Assembly: GCA_051453625.1 (NCBI GenBank)
Contig: JBOZIK010000001.1
Span: 249,572,409 to 249,636,408 of the forward strand
DNA: 64,000 bases
Origin: Welwitschia mirabilis
Lineage: Eukaryota > Gnetophyta > Gnetopsida > Welwitschiales
Direction: 5' to 3'
The first letter of the stretch is position 1. The number at the start of each line of letters is the position of its first letter. Under the pieces are notes generated by a model. The model saw nothing but the letters and a program-made list of their open reading frames with translations, had not been told where the DNA came from and ran no database searches. Positions 12,942 through 24,899 of the stretch are shown piece by piece. A program made the translations under genes and the position numbers.

Positions 12942-15013
12942 GAGTGCTAACACAATTCTCTTATTTTCTACTGTTAATGTAATTTAATAAACATTTTATT
13001 TTTTTATTTTTCTAATGGAATTTTTAAACATTATCTTATTCCTTGCTTCGAGTGAAGAAAGGAACTATATTAAAGAAGAGAGAAAGCATTAGAATGCATG
13101 ATGTGTGGGGAGATGTAATGAACCGAATTTTCTCACTTTAAAACTTCATGTAGCTCTGATGCCAAAAGGTAACACCTAAAATCTCTATAGTTGAAAAATT
13201 CAAAGTCACTTTAATACCTAAAATATAACGCTTATTTACAAAATTAAATCTCAAACTAAAGGCTTAATCTTAGTCTAAAATAATTGTATAAGTTATAATT
13301 TATATAATTATTAAATAAAATCACTTAATTTATTTACACTATTTAATGTTTTTCATTTATCAAATGACAATAGTGAATTAAAGTTTTGAAAATGATAAAA
13401 TAGAAAGTGTTTTTTATTAAAAACACTTAATTTTATCCTAAAGGGTACAGATTAAGCTCAGATCCATGCAATGATGATTAGAAAGCTACATTCAAGTAAA
13501 AATTTGAAACACTAAAAGGAAACTTTGGAAAATGATAAAATGGACTACATTTTTTATCTGAAACAACTAGATTTTACACTAAATGGTAATAAATTTTACA
13601 CTAAATGGTATGGATTAAGCTCATATTTATAAGAATGCTATTTCAAAGTTACAATTTGAAATCTTTAAACTTTTATCAAATAACAAGATGATTACTAATT
13701 CCAATAAGGAGAAGAATACATTTCTTGAGGAGGGACAATTGGATAATGCACAAAAGAAATAAAAACAATAAGATGAAAAGGCATAAAAGAGAGGAAGATA
13801 ATGTGCAAATAAGATCACATTGCAGAAACTAACTGCATTCAAGATTTTACAAAGAAGACACATAAGTAAAAATGTAATAAAAGTGGCTAAGAGAAATATA
13901 GAGGTTAGGGAGAAATTTGGCCATGCATAAGGGAAGAAAAGGAGACACACAGGATTATAAGAAAATCAATCATGCGTTGCTGGAAATTGTTATTAAAGGA
14001 GTCATTTGTTTTATCTAATGGGTGCCTTCTTGATGTAAAAGTAAATTAGCAAACTAAAAAAAAATTATTACAATCCCGTAAACTTCCTTTTCCCCTTTAT
14101 ATCATTTATTTAGGATGAAGCTATATTACATTTCCCAAATTTAATAAATTAACATACTTTTATGGGACTAGAACTTTAAGTATATAATAACAAATTCACC
14201 ATTATAATAGGGTAAGCTTAATATGAATGATATAATAAAATTTTAATAACAACATTATTTGTCTTAATTACAAATAATAAACCTTTAGCTTAATCTATGT
14301 TACCAATAATTTTCATAAGGCATCATATAAATAAATAATTCCTTCTTAATGAAATACTCTTTAACTTTTTCAATTTCCAAAGAAAGAAATGCATTGATGA
14401 TATTTTTGAACAACTATAACATATCCTTAGCATAAAATTAAGTACAACCATGTCTATTAAAATATTACAATTCTATTGAACATCTCAAGTCCTTTCAATA
14501 AATGCATTGCATAAGTATGAAAATAATACTCCATCTAAAAAATAGCAACTAACTCATCCCATGGCCATCTTCATGCTAGATCTTGCAGATGCAAGCATGG
14601 TGTGAGATCTGTACCTCCATAGTTTTCAATATGATCCATGACAAGGTTTAAGATAAGTTGATTTTTAAGAACCAAAAATAATCCATAAAAATATTAGATG
14701 ATCAAAACATTAAATCAATACAACAATCAAGGTATAATATCTAAGTCTCATGAAAAATGTTCGATGAATACTCTGCCTTGGTAGAGGGGTGTCAATTACC
14801 CATTGTCTACTAGATTATCCCTATGACCAATAAGAACCCTTTATGTGGGATAACCCCTTGAAGCCGCATGACATCACATCATGCAACATCTAGATGGATA
14901 ACCACCCTGATCACTGATAGCCACTTCTGTGATCAGTAGGAGCCCTTTAGATGGCCCAGCATTTGAAGCTACATGATTTGATCATAAAAAAGGTTTAAAC
15001 ATAATAGAAAAAT

Positions 15014-15149
15014 CATAGCCATTATATGCATTAGAAAAAGATTTACTTCAAACATGTGAGGGATGTAGGAGTTAATTAGAACATAGCCATTATATGCATT
15101 AGAAAAAGATTTACTTCAAACATGTGAAGGATGTAGGAGTTAATTAGAA
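15014..15149. repeat. 68-bp tandem duplication inside L2
   Basis: The block starting CATAGCCATTATATGC occurs at 15014 and again at 15082, with a single mismatch that I can see across 68 bp. L3 has only one copy at the matching place (about 19115-19180). Confidence 0.9.
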
Positions 15150-15397
15150 CATACAAGAGAAAAATGAATTTGCATGAACCAAAAAGAGATTAACAAAAAC
15201 CATAAAATCATAGGGATTTTTAAGAAGAACTCAAGATCTTGTAAAGGTTGCAAGGCTCCAAGGCTTTTCTAGGATCTAAAATTAAGATTGCAAAATTTGA
15301 TGGTAAGAACTTTTCCAAGATGTAAAATATGAAAAGAAAAAGATTCTACTTATATTAGATAATATAAGATGTGAAGAGGCACTAGGTAAGAGAGTGG

Positions 15398-15515
15398 TGG
15401 AAGTTATTGAGATGGTGGAAGTGGTGGAAGTGACATGGTAAAAGTGGTGGAGGTGATGGCAGTGGTGTAGTGGAAGTGGTGAAAGTGGTGGAGGTGATGG
15501 TAAAGTGGTGAGGAT
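15398..15515. repeat. GTGGAAGTG-rich imperfect minisatellite at the LTR edge
   Basis: The plus strand is a run of GTGGTGGAAGT, GTGGAGGTGATG and GTGGTGAAAGTG units. The same kind of tract sits at the same place in the other copies: 11088-11110, 19430-19489 and 21999-22100. It marks the join between LTR and internal region in every copy. Confidence 0.85.
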
Positions 15516-16445
15516 TCCATTAGCTTATCAGGCCATCAGGAAAATAATAAATAACAATCTAGCTGACCATAATTAATAAATAATGAGATGTTAGCAACAA
15601 TAAAAATATTCCATAAACATGATAGAAATTTTGGTAATATTTAAAAATAATAACTATACCTATTAAGCATCTTTATTCAAAATAATTTTAAATTTAAATG
15701 CACAACTCATTAACATTCTCCAAAATGAGAAATTAAATGAATAAGCTAAAGCACAAAATAGTAATCATGAAACTATTAGTAACAGAAGAAAACATAAAAG
15801 ATTTAGCATGACTTATTAGTTTTAAAATATTTTGAACTTAATTCTTAATTGTAAGAAATTTGGAACATGATATTTTTCCACCTCGTTAAGAGGTTTTGTC
15901 CTTAAAACTAAAAATTACAAAAATATTTTCCTTTTTAACTACTATAATTTTACTTATTTCTATGATAAAATTGCTCTTTAACAAGTTGTTAAGAAGTAAA
16001 ATTAAATATTTCTAATGCATTTTGCATACAAACCAATCATGCTACTATATTTATCATGTTGTTGACATATTAAACGTTGTAGAATTCATTCTCTTAACTT
16101 GCATTATTATTTTCTTAATAAAGTTACCATATTGCTTGCTCATGAACTTCATCCACTACATTGTTAACTAGCATTAGGTATTTAGTTTGGTTGGTTCATT
16201 ACCCTTCTTGAAGGCATAATATTCCTGTGGAAATCAACTACACATATCATAAAACCTTGTTAAAATAGTTAAGCCAAGTGAATTTGCAAAGCTAACAATG
16301 GTTATACCCAATAATATTATCAACTTAACAACGGTTATGCCAGTGAATTATAAACTTAATCACAGTTGCTCATAGTAAATTCAAAACCTAGGCTTTAATA
16401 TCAAAAAGTAATGATCCAAATTTTCTCTCTTTAAAACTTAATGTT
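15516..16445 (-). mobile_element. Family M internal region, copy B
   Basis: It lies between L2 (3' LTR on the minus strand) and L3 (5' LTR). At about 0.93 kb it is far too short for gag-pol, and no coding domain is visible. It ends at PBS-like blocks from 16392, preceded by a short 33-bp minisatellite (about 16263-16390). It matches copy A and 22101-23151. Confidence 0.6.
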
Positions 16446-16525
16446 GCTCTGATGCCAAAAGGTAATACCTAAAATTTCTATAGTTCAAAAATTCAAACTT
16501 GCTCTAATACCCAAAATATAAAACC
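16392..16525 (-). repeat. 55-bp tandem repeat carrying PBS and LTR-end motifs, copy B
   Basis: Plus-strand blocks GCTTTAATATCAAAAAGTAA (16392), GCTCTGATGCCAAAAGGTAA (16446) and GCTCTAATACCCAAAATATA (16501) are 54 and 55 bp apart. Each is a minus-strand PBS followed by an LTR-end-like motif. Confidence 0.8.
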
Positions 16526-19511
16526 TCTTTATAAAATTAAATCTAAAAGTAAAGGCTAAATCTTGATATAATATAATTATATAAGATGAATTTAATATAA
16601 TTATTAAATAGAATTACTTAAGTTATTTACACTATTTAATGTTATTCATTCATCAAATGATAACAGTGATTTAAAGTATTTGGAAATGATAAACTAGAGT
16701 ATGTGTTTGATTAGAAACACTCCATTTTTACCCTAAATGGTATAGATTAAGCTTAGATCCATAAAATGATGATTGAAAAGCTATGTTTAAGCCATTATTA
16801 TATTTTAAATAAAAAATAAAAATTCAAAATAATAAAAGGAGATGTTGGAAAATGATAAATGGACTACAGTTTTGATTGAAAACACCGAGGTTTTACTTTA
16901 AAGGATATGCATTGATCTCATATTCATAAGAATACTATTTCAAAGTTACATTTTAAAACCTTTAAACTTTTATCAAATAAAAATATGATTGCTAAATCCT
17001 ATAAGGAGAAGAATACATTTCTTAAGGAGGGACAACCGACTAATGCATAAGAGAAAGGAAAACACTAAGATGAGGAAGCATAAAAGAGAGGAAGATAATG
17101 TGCAAACAAGATCACATTGCAGATAGTAACCACATACGAGATTTTATGAAGAAGGCATGTAAGTAAAAATGTAATAAAAGTGGCAGAGAGAAATATGGAG
17201 GTTATGGAGAAATTTGATCATACATAAGGGAGGAAAAGGACATAAATAGGCTTATAAGAAAATCAATTGTGCATTGCTATAAACCATTATTAAATGAGTC
17301 ATTTATTTTATTTAATGGATGTCTTCTTGATGTAATAGTAAATGAGAAAATGAAAAAAAGAAAGATAGTCGATATGATTCTGTAACCTCCCTTTTTCCCT
17401 TTATATCATTTATTTAGGATGAAGCTCTACTACATTTGTCAAATTTAATAAATGGACACACTTTTATGGGACTAGAACTTTAACTATACAATAATGACTT
17501 CTCCATTATAATAGGGTAACCTTGTAAGGTATGTGTTATGGATGATATAATAAAAGTATAATAATAACATTATATGTCTTAGTTACAAATAATAAACCTC
17601 TAGCTTAATCTATGATACCAATAACTTTCATAAAGCATAATANNNNNNNNNNNNNNNNNNNNNNNNNNNNNNNNNNNNNNNNNNNNNNNNNNNNNNNNNN
17701 NNNNNNNNNNNNNNNNNNNNNNNNNNNNNNNNNNNNNNNNNNNNNNNNNNNNNNNNNNNNNNNNNNNNNNNNNNNNNNNNNNNNNNNNNNNNNNNNNNNN
17801 NNNNNNNNNNNNNNNNNNNNNNNNNNNNNNNNNNNNNNNNNNNNNNNNNNNNNNNNNNNNNNNNNNNNNNNNNNNNNNNNNNNNNNNNNNNNNNNNNNNN
17901 NNNNNNNNNNNNNNNNNNNNNNNNNNNNNNNNNNNNNNNNNNNNNNNNNNNNNNNNNNNNNNNNNNNNNNNNNNNNNNNNNNNNNNNNNNNNNNNNNNNN
18001 NNNNNNNNNNNNNNNNNNNNNNNNNNNNNNNNNNNNNNNNNNNNNNNNNNNNNNNNNNNNNNNNNNNNNNNNNNNNNNNNNNNNNNNNNNNNNNNNNNNN
18101 NNNNNNNNNNNNNNNNNNNNNNNNNNNNNNNNNNNNNNNNNNNNNNNNNNNNNNNNNNNNNNNNNNNNNNNNNNNNNNNNNNNNNNNNNNNNNNNNNNNN
18201 NNNNNNNNNNNNNNNNNNNNNNNNNNNNNNNNNNNNNNNNNNNNNNNNNNNNNNNNNNNNNNNNNNNNNNNNNNNNNNNNNNNNNNNNNNNNNNNNNNNN
18301 NNNNNNNNNNNNNNNNNNNNNNNNNNNNNNNNNNNNNNNNNNNNNNNNNNNNNNNNNNNNNNNNNNNNNNNNNNNNNNNNNNNNNNNNNNNNNNNNNNNN
18401 NNNNNNNNNNNNNNNNNNNNNNNNNNNNNNNNNNNNNNNNNNNNNNNNNNNNNNNNNNNNNNNNNNNNNNNNNNNNNNNNNNNNNNNNNNNNNNNNNNNN
18501 NNNNNNNNNNNNNNNNNNNNNNNNNNNNNNNNNNNNNNNNNNNNNNNNNNNNNNNNNNNNNNNNNNNNNNNNNNNNNNNNNNNNNNNNNNNNNCTTTCAA
18601 TAAATGCATTACATAAGTATGAAAATAATACTCCATCCAAACAGTAGTAACTAACTCATCCTAAGGTCATCGTTGTGCTAGATCTTCCATATGCAAGCAT
18701 GTTGTGAGACTTGTACCTTCAAATTTTTCAATATGGTCCATGGCAAGGTTTAAGATAAGGTTATTTTTAAGAACAAAAAAATAATCCACAAAAATATTAG
18801 ATGATCAAAACATCAAATAAATACAACAATCAATGTATAATATCTAGGTCTTATGAAAAATATTCAATGAATACTATGCCCTGTTAGAGGGGTGTCAATT
18901 ATCCATTGTCTACTAGATTATTTCTATAACCAATAAAAACCCTTTATGTGGGATAACCCCTTAAAGCTGCATGATGTCATGTCATGCAACAGCTAGATGG
19001 GTAACCACCCTAATCACTGATAGCCACTCCTATGATTAACAGGAGCCCTTTAGATGGCCCAGCCTTTGAAGTTATATGATTTGATCACAAAAAAGCTTTA
19101 AACATCATAAATAAATCATGTCTATTATATGCATAAGAAAAATATTTGCTTCAAACATGTGAAGGATGTGGGAGTTAATTAAAACATATAAGAGATAAAT
19201 GAATTTGCATGAACCAAAAAGAAATTAACAAAAACCATAAAATCATATCAATTTTTAAGAAGAATCCAAGATCTTATAAAGGTTGCAAGGCTCTAAGGCT
19301 TTTCCAGCCTTCAAGATTAAGATTACAAAATTCGATGGTAAGAACTTTTTCAAGATGTAAAATATGAAAAGAAAAAGATTCTACTTATAGTAGATAATTT
19401 AAGTTGTGAAGAGGCACTAGGCAAGAGAGTGGTGGAATTTATTGAGATGGTGGAAGTGCTGGAAGTGACATGGTAAAAGTGGTGAAGGTNNNNNNNNNNN
19501 NNNNNNNNNNN
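16464..19511 (-). repeat. Family M LTR (L3), with assembly gaps
   Basis: It aligns to L2 over nearly all known bases. Gaps are 17643-18593 (951 N) and 19490-19512 (23 N). The three apparent ORFs at 17600-18640 are translated Ns and mean nothing. It is the 5' LTR of the unit L3-internal B-L2. Confidence 0.65.
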
Positions 19512-19512
19512 N

Positions 19513-20360
19513 GATTTTATTATCTTACCAAGTCATCAGGACAATAATAAATCGCAATCAAGCTTATCATAATTAATAAATAATGAGATGTTAGCTGTAG
19601 TTAAAATATTTCATAAACATGATAGAAATTCTGATAATATTTATAAATAATAACTCTACAAATTAAGCATCTTTATCCAAAATAATTTCAAATTCAAATT
19701 CATAACTTATTGACATTTTCCAAAATGAGTAATTAGATGATTATGCCANNNNNNNNNNNNNNNNNNNNNNNNNNNNNNNNNNNNNNNNNNNNNNNNNNNN
19801 NNNNNNNNNNNNNNNNNNNNNNNNNNNNNNNNNNNNNNNNNNNNNNNNNNNNNNNNNNNNNNNNNNNNNNNNNNNNNNNNNNNNNNNNNNNNNNNNNNNN
19901 NNNNNNNNNNNNNNNNNNNNNNNNNNNNNNNNNNNNNNNNNNNNNNNNNNNNNNNNNNNNNNNNNNNNNNNNNNNNNNNNNNNNNNNNNNNNNNNNNNNN
20001 NNNNNNNNNNNNNNNNNNNNNNNNNNNNNNNNNNNNNNNNNNNNNNNNNNNNNNNNNNNNNNNNNNNNNNNNNNNNNNNNNNNNNNNNNNNNNNNNNNNN
20101 NNNNNNNNNNNNNNNNNNNNNNNNNNNNNNNNNNNNNNNNNNNNNNNNNNNNNNNNNNNNNNNNNNNNNNNNNNNNNNNNNNNNNNNNNNNNNNNNNNNN
20201 NNNNNNNNNNNNNNNNNNNNNNNNNNNNNNNNNNNNNNNNNNNNNNNNNNNNNNNNNNNNNNNNNNNNNNNNNNNNNNNNNNNNNNNNNNNNNNNNNNNN
20301 NNNNNNNNNNNNNNNNNNNNNNNNNNNNNNNNNNNNNNNNNNNNNNNNNNNNNNNNNNNN
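19513..20360 (-). mobile_element. Family M internal region, copy C, mostly unsequenced
   Basis: 19513-19748 matches 15516-15750 (ATTAATAAATAATGAGATGTTAGC block). 19749-20360 is a 612-N gap, and the ORFs across it are artefacts. By analogy it should hold the minisatellite and PBS region. Confidence 0.5.
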
Positions 20361-22100
20361 TTTAAAAACATCATGCAAGGAAAATAATGCACAATAGATC
20401 AGCATTTCAAATGCAAGACACTAGAAAAAGAAGGCTACAATAGTGGAGGTAAACACATATGTGCTTCTTAGTGAAGGAAGAAATTTGATCATAATGATTT
20501 ATTGCTATTATATTAACTTGTTTTTAGAATATGATAATAACTTATGAATCAATTCTTATGCCTTATGTTTGAACTGTCCTCCTTGTTTAAGTGGTAGTGT
20601 GAAAGGTAATAAGATGGTAAGATGAATGATCACATGTTTGAATCTAAAGATAGGTATTTCATTACTAATATTCTTTTCCATTGAACTAATGAATCATATT
20701 ATACTTTACATATATTAAATCTTATAATAATTATTCNNNNNNNNNNNNNNNNNNNNNNNNNNNNNNNNNNNNNNNNNNNNNNNNNNNNNNNNNNNNNNNN
20801 NNNNNNNNNNNNNNNNNNNNNNNNNNNNNNNNNNNNATTCTCAAATATTCCTCATAAATATGTAAATACATAAATGAAATAAAACTCTCACAAGTGGAAC
20901 ATAGACATCCATTTATTTATTAGCATAATAATAATTTGTATCAATAAATATTAAGAAATTGCTATAAACAAATAATTCATGGCTAGAATTTAGAGTACAA
21001 AAATCACATTTCATAACATAACTCTTTGTAATTATGAACTATTCAATAACAAGATTAATGCATAGTCTTAGAGTAGTCTAAATAGAATCTTTTCTCATAA
21101 ATTAATACAAATTATTAGGACCTCCAAGTCCTTCAACTACATGCATGAATCTAACCAACAAGTGTGACAATATCACTCCATTTAAACTGCAATAACTTAC
21201 TCATCTAATGGAATTTTTAAAAGTAGATCCTACACATGCAAGCATGGCATGAGAGCTACAACCTTCATAATTCCAAGTATGATCTATTATAAGGTTTAAG
21301 TAAGGGGATTTTTAAGCCTAAGATAGGATCATCAAGAAAATCCAGTGTGACTGAGACCTTTCACAAGATACAATAATATAGATAGACATATCTAAGTTTT
21401 AGTAATCTAAGAATGCATAATAAATAGCATGTTCTATTATAAAGGTATTAAAAATACCCATTTATTAAGAGGTTTATTCCTATGGCTAATAGAAGTCCTT
21501 TAAATGGCATAAACTCTCTAAAGCCATAAAGACATCATGTCATGCACAACTAGACAAGTCACAAACATTACCCTAATCACTTTAATAGCATACTCTCATG
21601 GCAATGGGAGTCTTACAAGTCACATAGCCTATAAAGTAGCATAATTTAGTTAATTAGTTAAGTTTAAAGCATAGAACTAAATTCATGGTTAAGATATTAT
21701 ATACATAAACAAAGACTTATATGAATAACTCAGATAGCAAGAAAAATCCATGAAACATGTAAAACATGAAAGAATTAATGAGAATGTATAAAAAATAAAA
21801 GTTCATATACCATAAAAGCTAAGAATGATACCAAATTTAAGAATGATACCAAAATTTCAAGGTTTTAGGCTTTTCCATGCTCTAAGATTAAAGTTTCAAA
21901 GATTAGATAGAAAAAAATTTAAGAGATATGAAATAAGAAGAGAAGAAGGTCTTATTTATAGTAGAGGATGTAAGATGTGAAGATATACNNNNNNNNNNGT
22001 GGTGGAAATGGTGTGGTGTAAGTGCTAGAGGTAGTGGAAGTGGTGGAAGTCATGTGGTGGAAGTGGTGTAGTGAAAATGGAGAAGGTAGTGGAAGTGGTA
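20361..22100 (-). repeat. Family M LTR, partial and more diverged (L4)
   Basis: It aligns to 13780-15500 of L2. Landmarks are the GAAGGAAGAAATTTGATCAT block at about 20472, ACATGCAAGCATGGCATGAGA at about 21233, and the GGTGGAAGT tract at 21999-22100. A SINE-like insertion (about 20578-20650) and two gaps (20737-20836, 100 N; 21989-21998, 10 N) interrupt it. Confidence 0.55.
20578..20655 (+). mobile_element. Possible tRNA-derived SINE head or tRNA pseudogene
   Basis: TTGTTTAAGTGG (20583-20594) resembles a Pol III A box. GTTTGAATC (20636-20644) is the B box GTTCGAATC with one C-to-T change. Spacing of about 45 bp fits a tRNA-derived SINE head. It sits inside L4 where L2 and L3 have no matching sequence. 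No body or tail could be delimited, so this is tentative. Confidence 0.35.
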
Positions 22101-23151
22101 GGGAATCTGTTACCTTATAAGGATAAATAATAAGTAATTAACAAAATATTAGTAGCAAAAATAAAATATTCCATAAGAATGATAGCAGTTATAATTAATG
22201 ATATTTTTTATTATTTAGTAAAAATAATAAAATAATTTTAGACATTAAGCATCTCTATCATAATAATTATAAATATAGAACTTATTGGCATTTTCCAAAA
22301 AGAGAAACTAAATGAATAGAGCTAAACTATTACACAAGAGAAAATAATAATCATGGGACTATTAGCTATAAAGGAAAAGCATTAGCCTTATAAAGTTTCA
22401 TATTTTCTTTTAACTTGTTAACATTTTAAATGTAAATATTGATCATTAAAAACTTAGGACATGACATTTATATACTCTTTAAAAGGTTTTTTATTGGAAA
22501 CTACAAGTTAGAAAAATATTTTACCTCTTCAAACTTCTCTACTTTTACTTTTTTCCATGTTAAGTTTTCATCTTGAACTGGTTGTTGAGTCATAAAATTA
22601 AGTAAATCTCATGTGTTTTACGTACAAATCAATCATGATTCTACATCTACTATCTTGTTAACACCTTTAAAATTTAGAGGATTTATCCTCTTAAATTGCA
22701 TCATCATTTTCTTGATAGAGTTGTCATCTTCCTTCTTGTTGTTTTGCTCTTGAAGTTCTCCCACTAAATTATCAACTACTTTTACTAATGTTGTAATTTT
22801 AATTAATCTATTTACTATATTTTTTAGGCCATGTTAATTATATTAAATTAGACTACTTGTATCACATAAAGTTAATAATAATTAAGCCAAGTAAATTTAC
22901 AAACCTAACACTAATTATGTCTAGTGAGTTCACAACTTATGCTCTAATAACACTTATAGTAGTTATGCCTAGTGAATTTGCAAACTTAACAATAGTTATG
23001 TCTAGTGAATTTGCCATCTTAACAATGGTTATGCACCTAGTGAATTTGCCAACTTAATAATATTTATGCTTAGTGAGTTCACAAACCTATGCTTTGATGT
23101 CAGAATGCATAATCGATTTACAACAATTATGTCTAGTAATATTGCAACCCA
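22101..23151 (-). mobile_element. Family M internal region, copy D
   Basis: It matches copy A (11080-12080), including the GAGGAACTTTT-like and ACTTGTTAACA blocks and the leader minisatellite. No gag or pol is visible. The 66-codon plus-strand ORF at 22857-23057 lies in the minisatellite and is not a gene. Confidence 0.6.
22868..23090 (-). repeat. 33-bp minisatellite in the family M leader, copy D
   Basis: TAGTTATG(C/T)CTAGTGAATTTG-like blocks recur at 22960, 22993 and 23026, then at about 23062 after a 3-bp insertion, with weaker copies before. It occupies the same place, just inside the PBS, as in copy A. Confidence 0.8.
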
Positions 23152-23345
23152 GATCTGATACCAAAATGTAATATTCATATTTTCCTATAATGAAAAATGT
23201 ATTTTTGCTTTGATACCTAAAGTATAACATCCACTTTTTAATACCAAAAATTATAATGTTAAGTTATTACCCAAATGTGATACCTCAAAATCGATAGTTG
23301 AAAACTTTAGGATCATTGCTCTAATATCAAAATGTAATACCTTGA
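23152..23345 (-). repeat. 55-bp tandem repeat carrying PBS and LTR-end motifs, copy D (four units)
   Basis: GATCTGATACCAAAATGTAA (23152), GCTTTGATACCTAAAGTATA (23207), GTTATTACCCAAATGTGATA (about 23262) and GCTCTAATATCAAAATGTAA (23318) lie 55-56 bp apart. Each unit repeats the PBS and LTR terminus on the minus strand. Confidence 0.8.
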
Positions 23346-23450
23346 ATTTTCATAGTTGAAAAATTAAAACATCTTCATACAACTAAATTTATAGGTTAAA
23401 CATGTATGTAATGTAGAAAGAGATTCTACTCTTCTTATTAACTTATCTAT
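23168..23450 (-). repeat. Family M LTR stub (L5)
   Basis: It matches the PBS-side end of L1 and L2 (CATAGTTGAAAAATTAAAA, CAACTAAATTTATAGG blocks). Similarity ends near 23450, so the LTR is truncated. With L4 and internal copy D it would form another LTR-internal-LTR unit. Confidence 0.5.
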
Positions 23451-23689
23451 TCTATTATTGATCTAAAACATTTTAAGCACTTAAAGCATAATAGTGGATC
23501 TAACATAATGTTGGAACCTTTATGGTTTAATTAGCATTTTGTAATTTCTATATGTTTTGACTATAGTTTCAAGGTAATCCATAAATTATTATTATGATAG
23601 AGTTAAGATACTACCTCTACTCATCATCTTCAATGATTATCTATTGTTAATTAATAATCTTTTATAAAATAATTTAATTACTTCACTTA

Positions 23690-24060
23690 GTTAAATCCAT
23701 ATTGGGGATATTCTTCAAGCAAGGTTTTAAAGCTCTCTAAGGCTTGTGAAAAGGTTTTGTGATCTTTCTATTGATAGTTGATGATCTCTCATATTAAATC
23801 ATTAGTTTTATGATTTAGAAAAGAATTTGAAATAAAATATTTCTTTAGATCATTCTAAGTTATGATGGGTAGTTGTTTAAGGATATAGAGCTAAGATTTA
23901 GCTTTTTCTTTGAGGTATGAAAGATAGTACATAGTCAAATTCCTTAAGGTATATGTAGAAGTTCATAGATTCTAAGTCATGAAAATAAGGAAGTAAATAT
24001 ATGGTGGATGGCTTAAACTCTAGCCTATGTGTTATTTGTGGTTGAACTATATATAAAGGA
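23690..24060 (-). pseudogene. Ty3/gypsy gag fragment (Athila/Tat-like)
   Basis: The minus strand reads LPxFHGLESMNFYxHLKEFDYVLS near 24000-23900, then a stretch ending in a KNIPNMDL-like segment near 23700. It fits the HLKEF...LRLFPFSL...FHKxxRALKPCLKNxP layout of plant Ty3/gypsy capsid regions. Several in-frame stops are present. No matching pol follows, so it is a scrap between family M and the gap at 24400-24442 (43 N). Confidence 0.6.
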
Positions 24061-24899
24061 GCATGTAATTGTTGATATTATAAGTAATTACAATGAATTT
24101 ACTAAGGATGTTATTATTAAATTGATTTTGTAATGTATTTTAAACAATGTTTTAAGTTGCTTTTTAACTAAGATAGTAATTAGGAAAATGATCTAACAGA
24201 TTCTCATTTGAACATGGTATGTTGTTTTTGAATAGATATTACAATCTAAATTAGGTATTTGGATTTGGCTATTGCAATGTGAAATATTGTTCTTCTTGGT
24301 CTTATCATGAGGTTTGTTTCTAGAAAAAATTATTTATTCTCCATTACTACTAGAGTTAATATCCATAATCTCATTGAAAGGTATTCTATTTAAATAACCN
24401 NNNNNNNNNNNNNNNNNNNNNNNNNNNNNNNNNNNNNNNNNNATAAATACAAGTATTAAAGAAGTTCCATATAAGGCTAAGATGATAAAAGGTTTTTACA
24501 AAACAGTTGGGATTGCAAGGTTATAGAAAAACATAATAGAAATAAAAAGAATAACACACTTGAAATAAAACCTAAAGAAAATAAATTCCATATAGGCTTA
24601 AATAGAAATATAAACTTAATTACTGAAATAAAAATTATAGAAAATAAAAAACATAAAAGAAATAAGTTTATTATTATTTTGGCTTATTTTGATTATGACC
24701 TAATAACACAAAATGTTTGATATCAAAAATAATATTCAAATTAAAGTAAAAAACTAAATAAAAACTCTGAAATAGAGTAGTCAATATATCATTTGAAATG
24801 GACAAATATCTACCACTAGAGAGAAAAGAAAATAAAAGAACACAAAAAAGGAAGAAGGAATAATTTGGGTTTCAGTAGAACGGATTAATACCAATCATT

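Larger units (their letters stand above)
13168..15515 (-). repeat. Family M LTR (L2), complete-looking copy
   Basis: It begins next to a PBS-like block (plus strand TAGCTCTGATGCCAAAA at 13151-13167) and ends in a GTGGAAGTG-rich tract before GAGGATTCCATTAGC. It aligns along its length to 16464-19511 (L3), and its 13780-15500 part to 20361-22100 (L4). Landmarks are the GGAGAAGAATACATTTCTTG block at about 13710, GATGCAAGCATGGTGTGAGA at about 14588 and GGGATAACCCCTTGAAGC at about 14847. The 107-codon minus-strand ORF inside it (13627-13950) is broken in L3 and is not a gene. With L3 and the interval 15516-16445 it forms LTR-internal-LTR. Confidence 0.7.

Noticed and set aside
17600-18640. Three long ORFs of over 330 codons
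   Set aside because: They are almost entirely N bases; only about 20 real codons flank the gap.
19707-20405. Three ORFs of over 210 codons
   Set aside because: They cross a 612-N gap and contain almost no real sequence.
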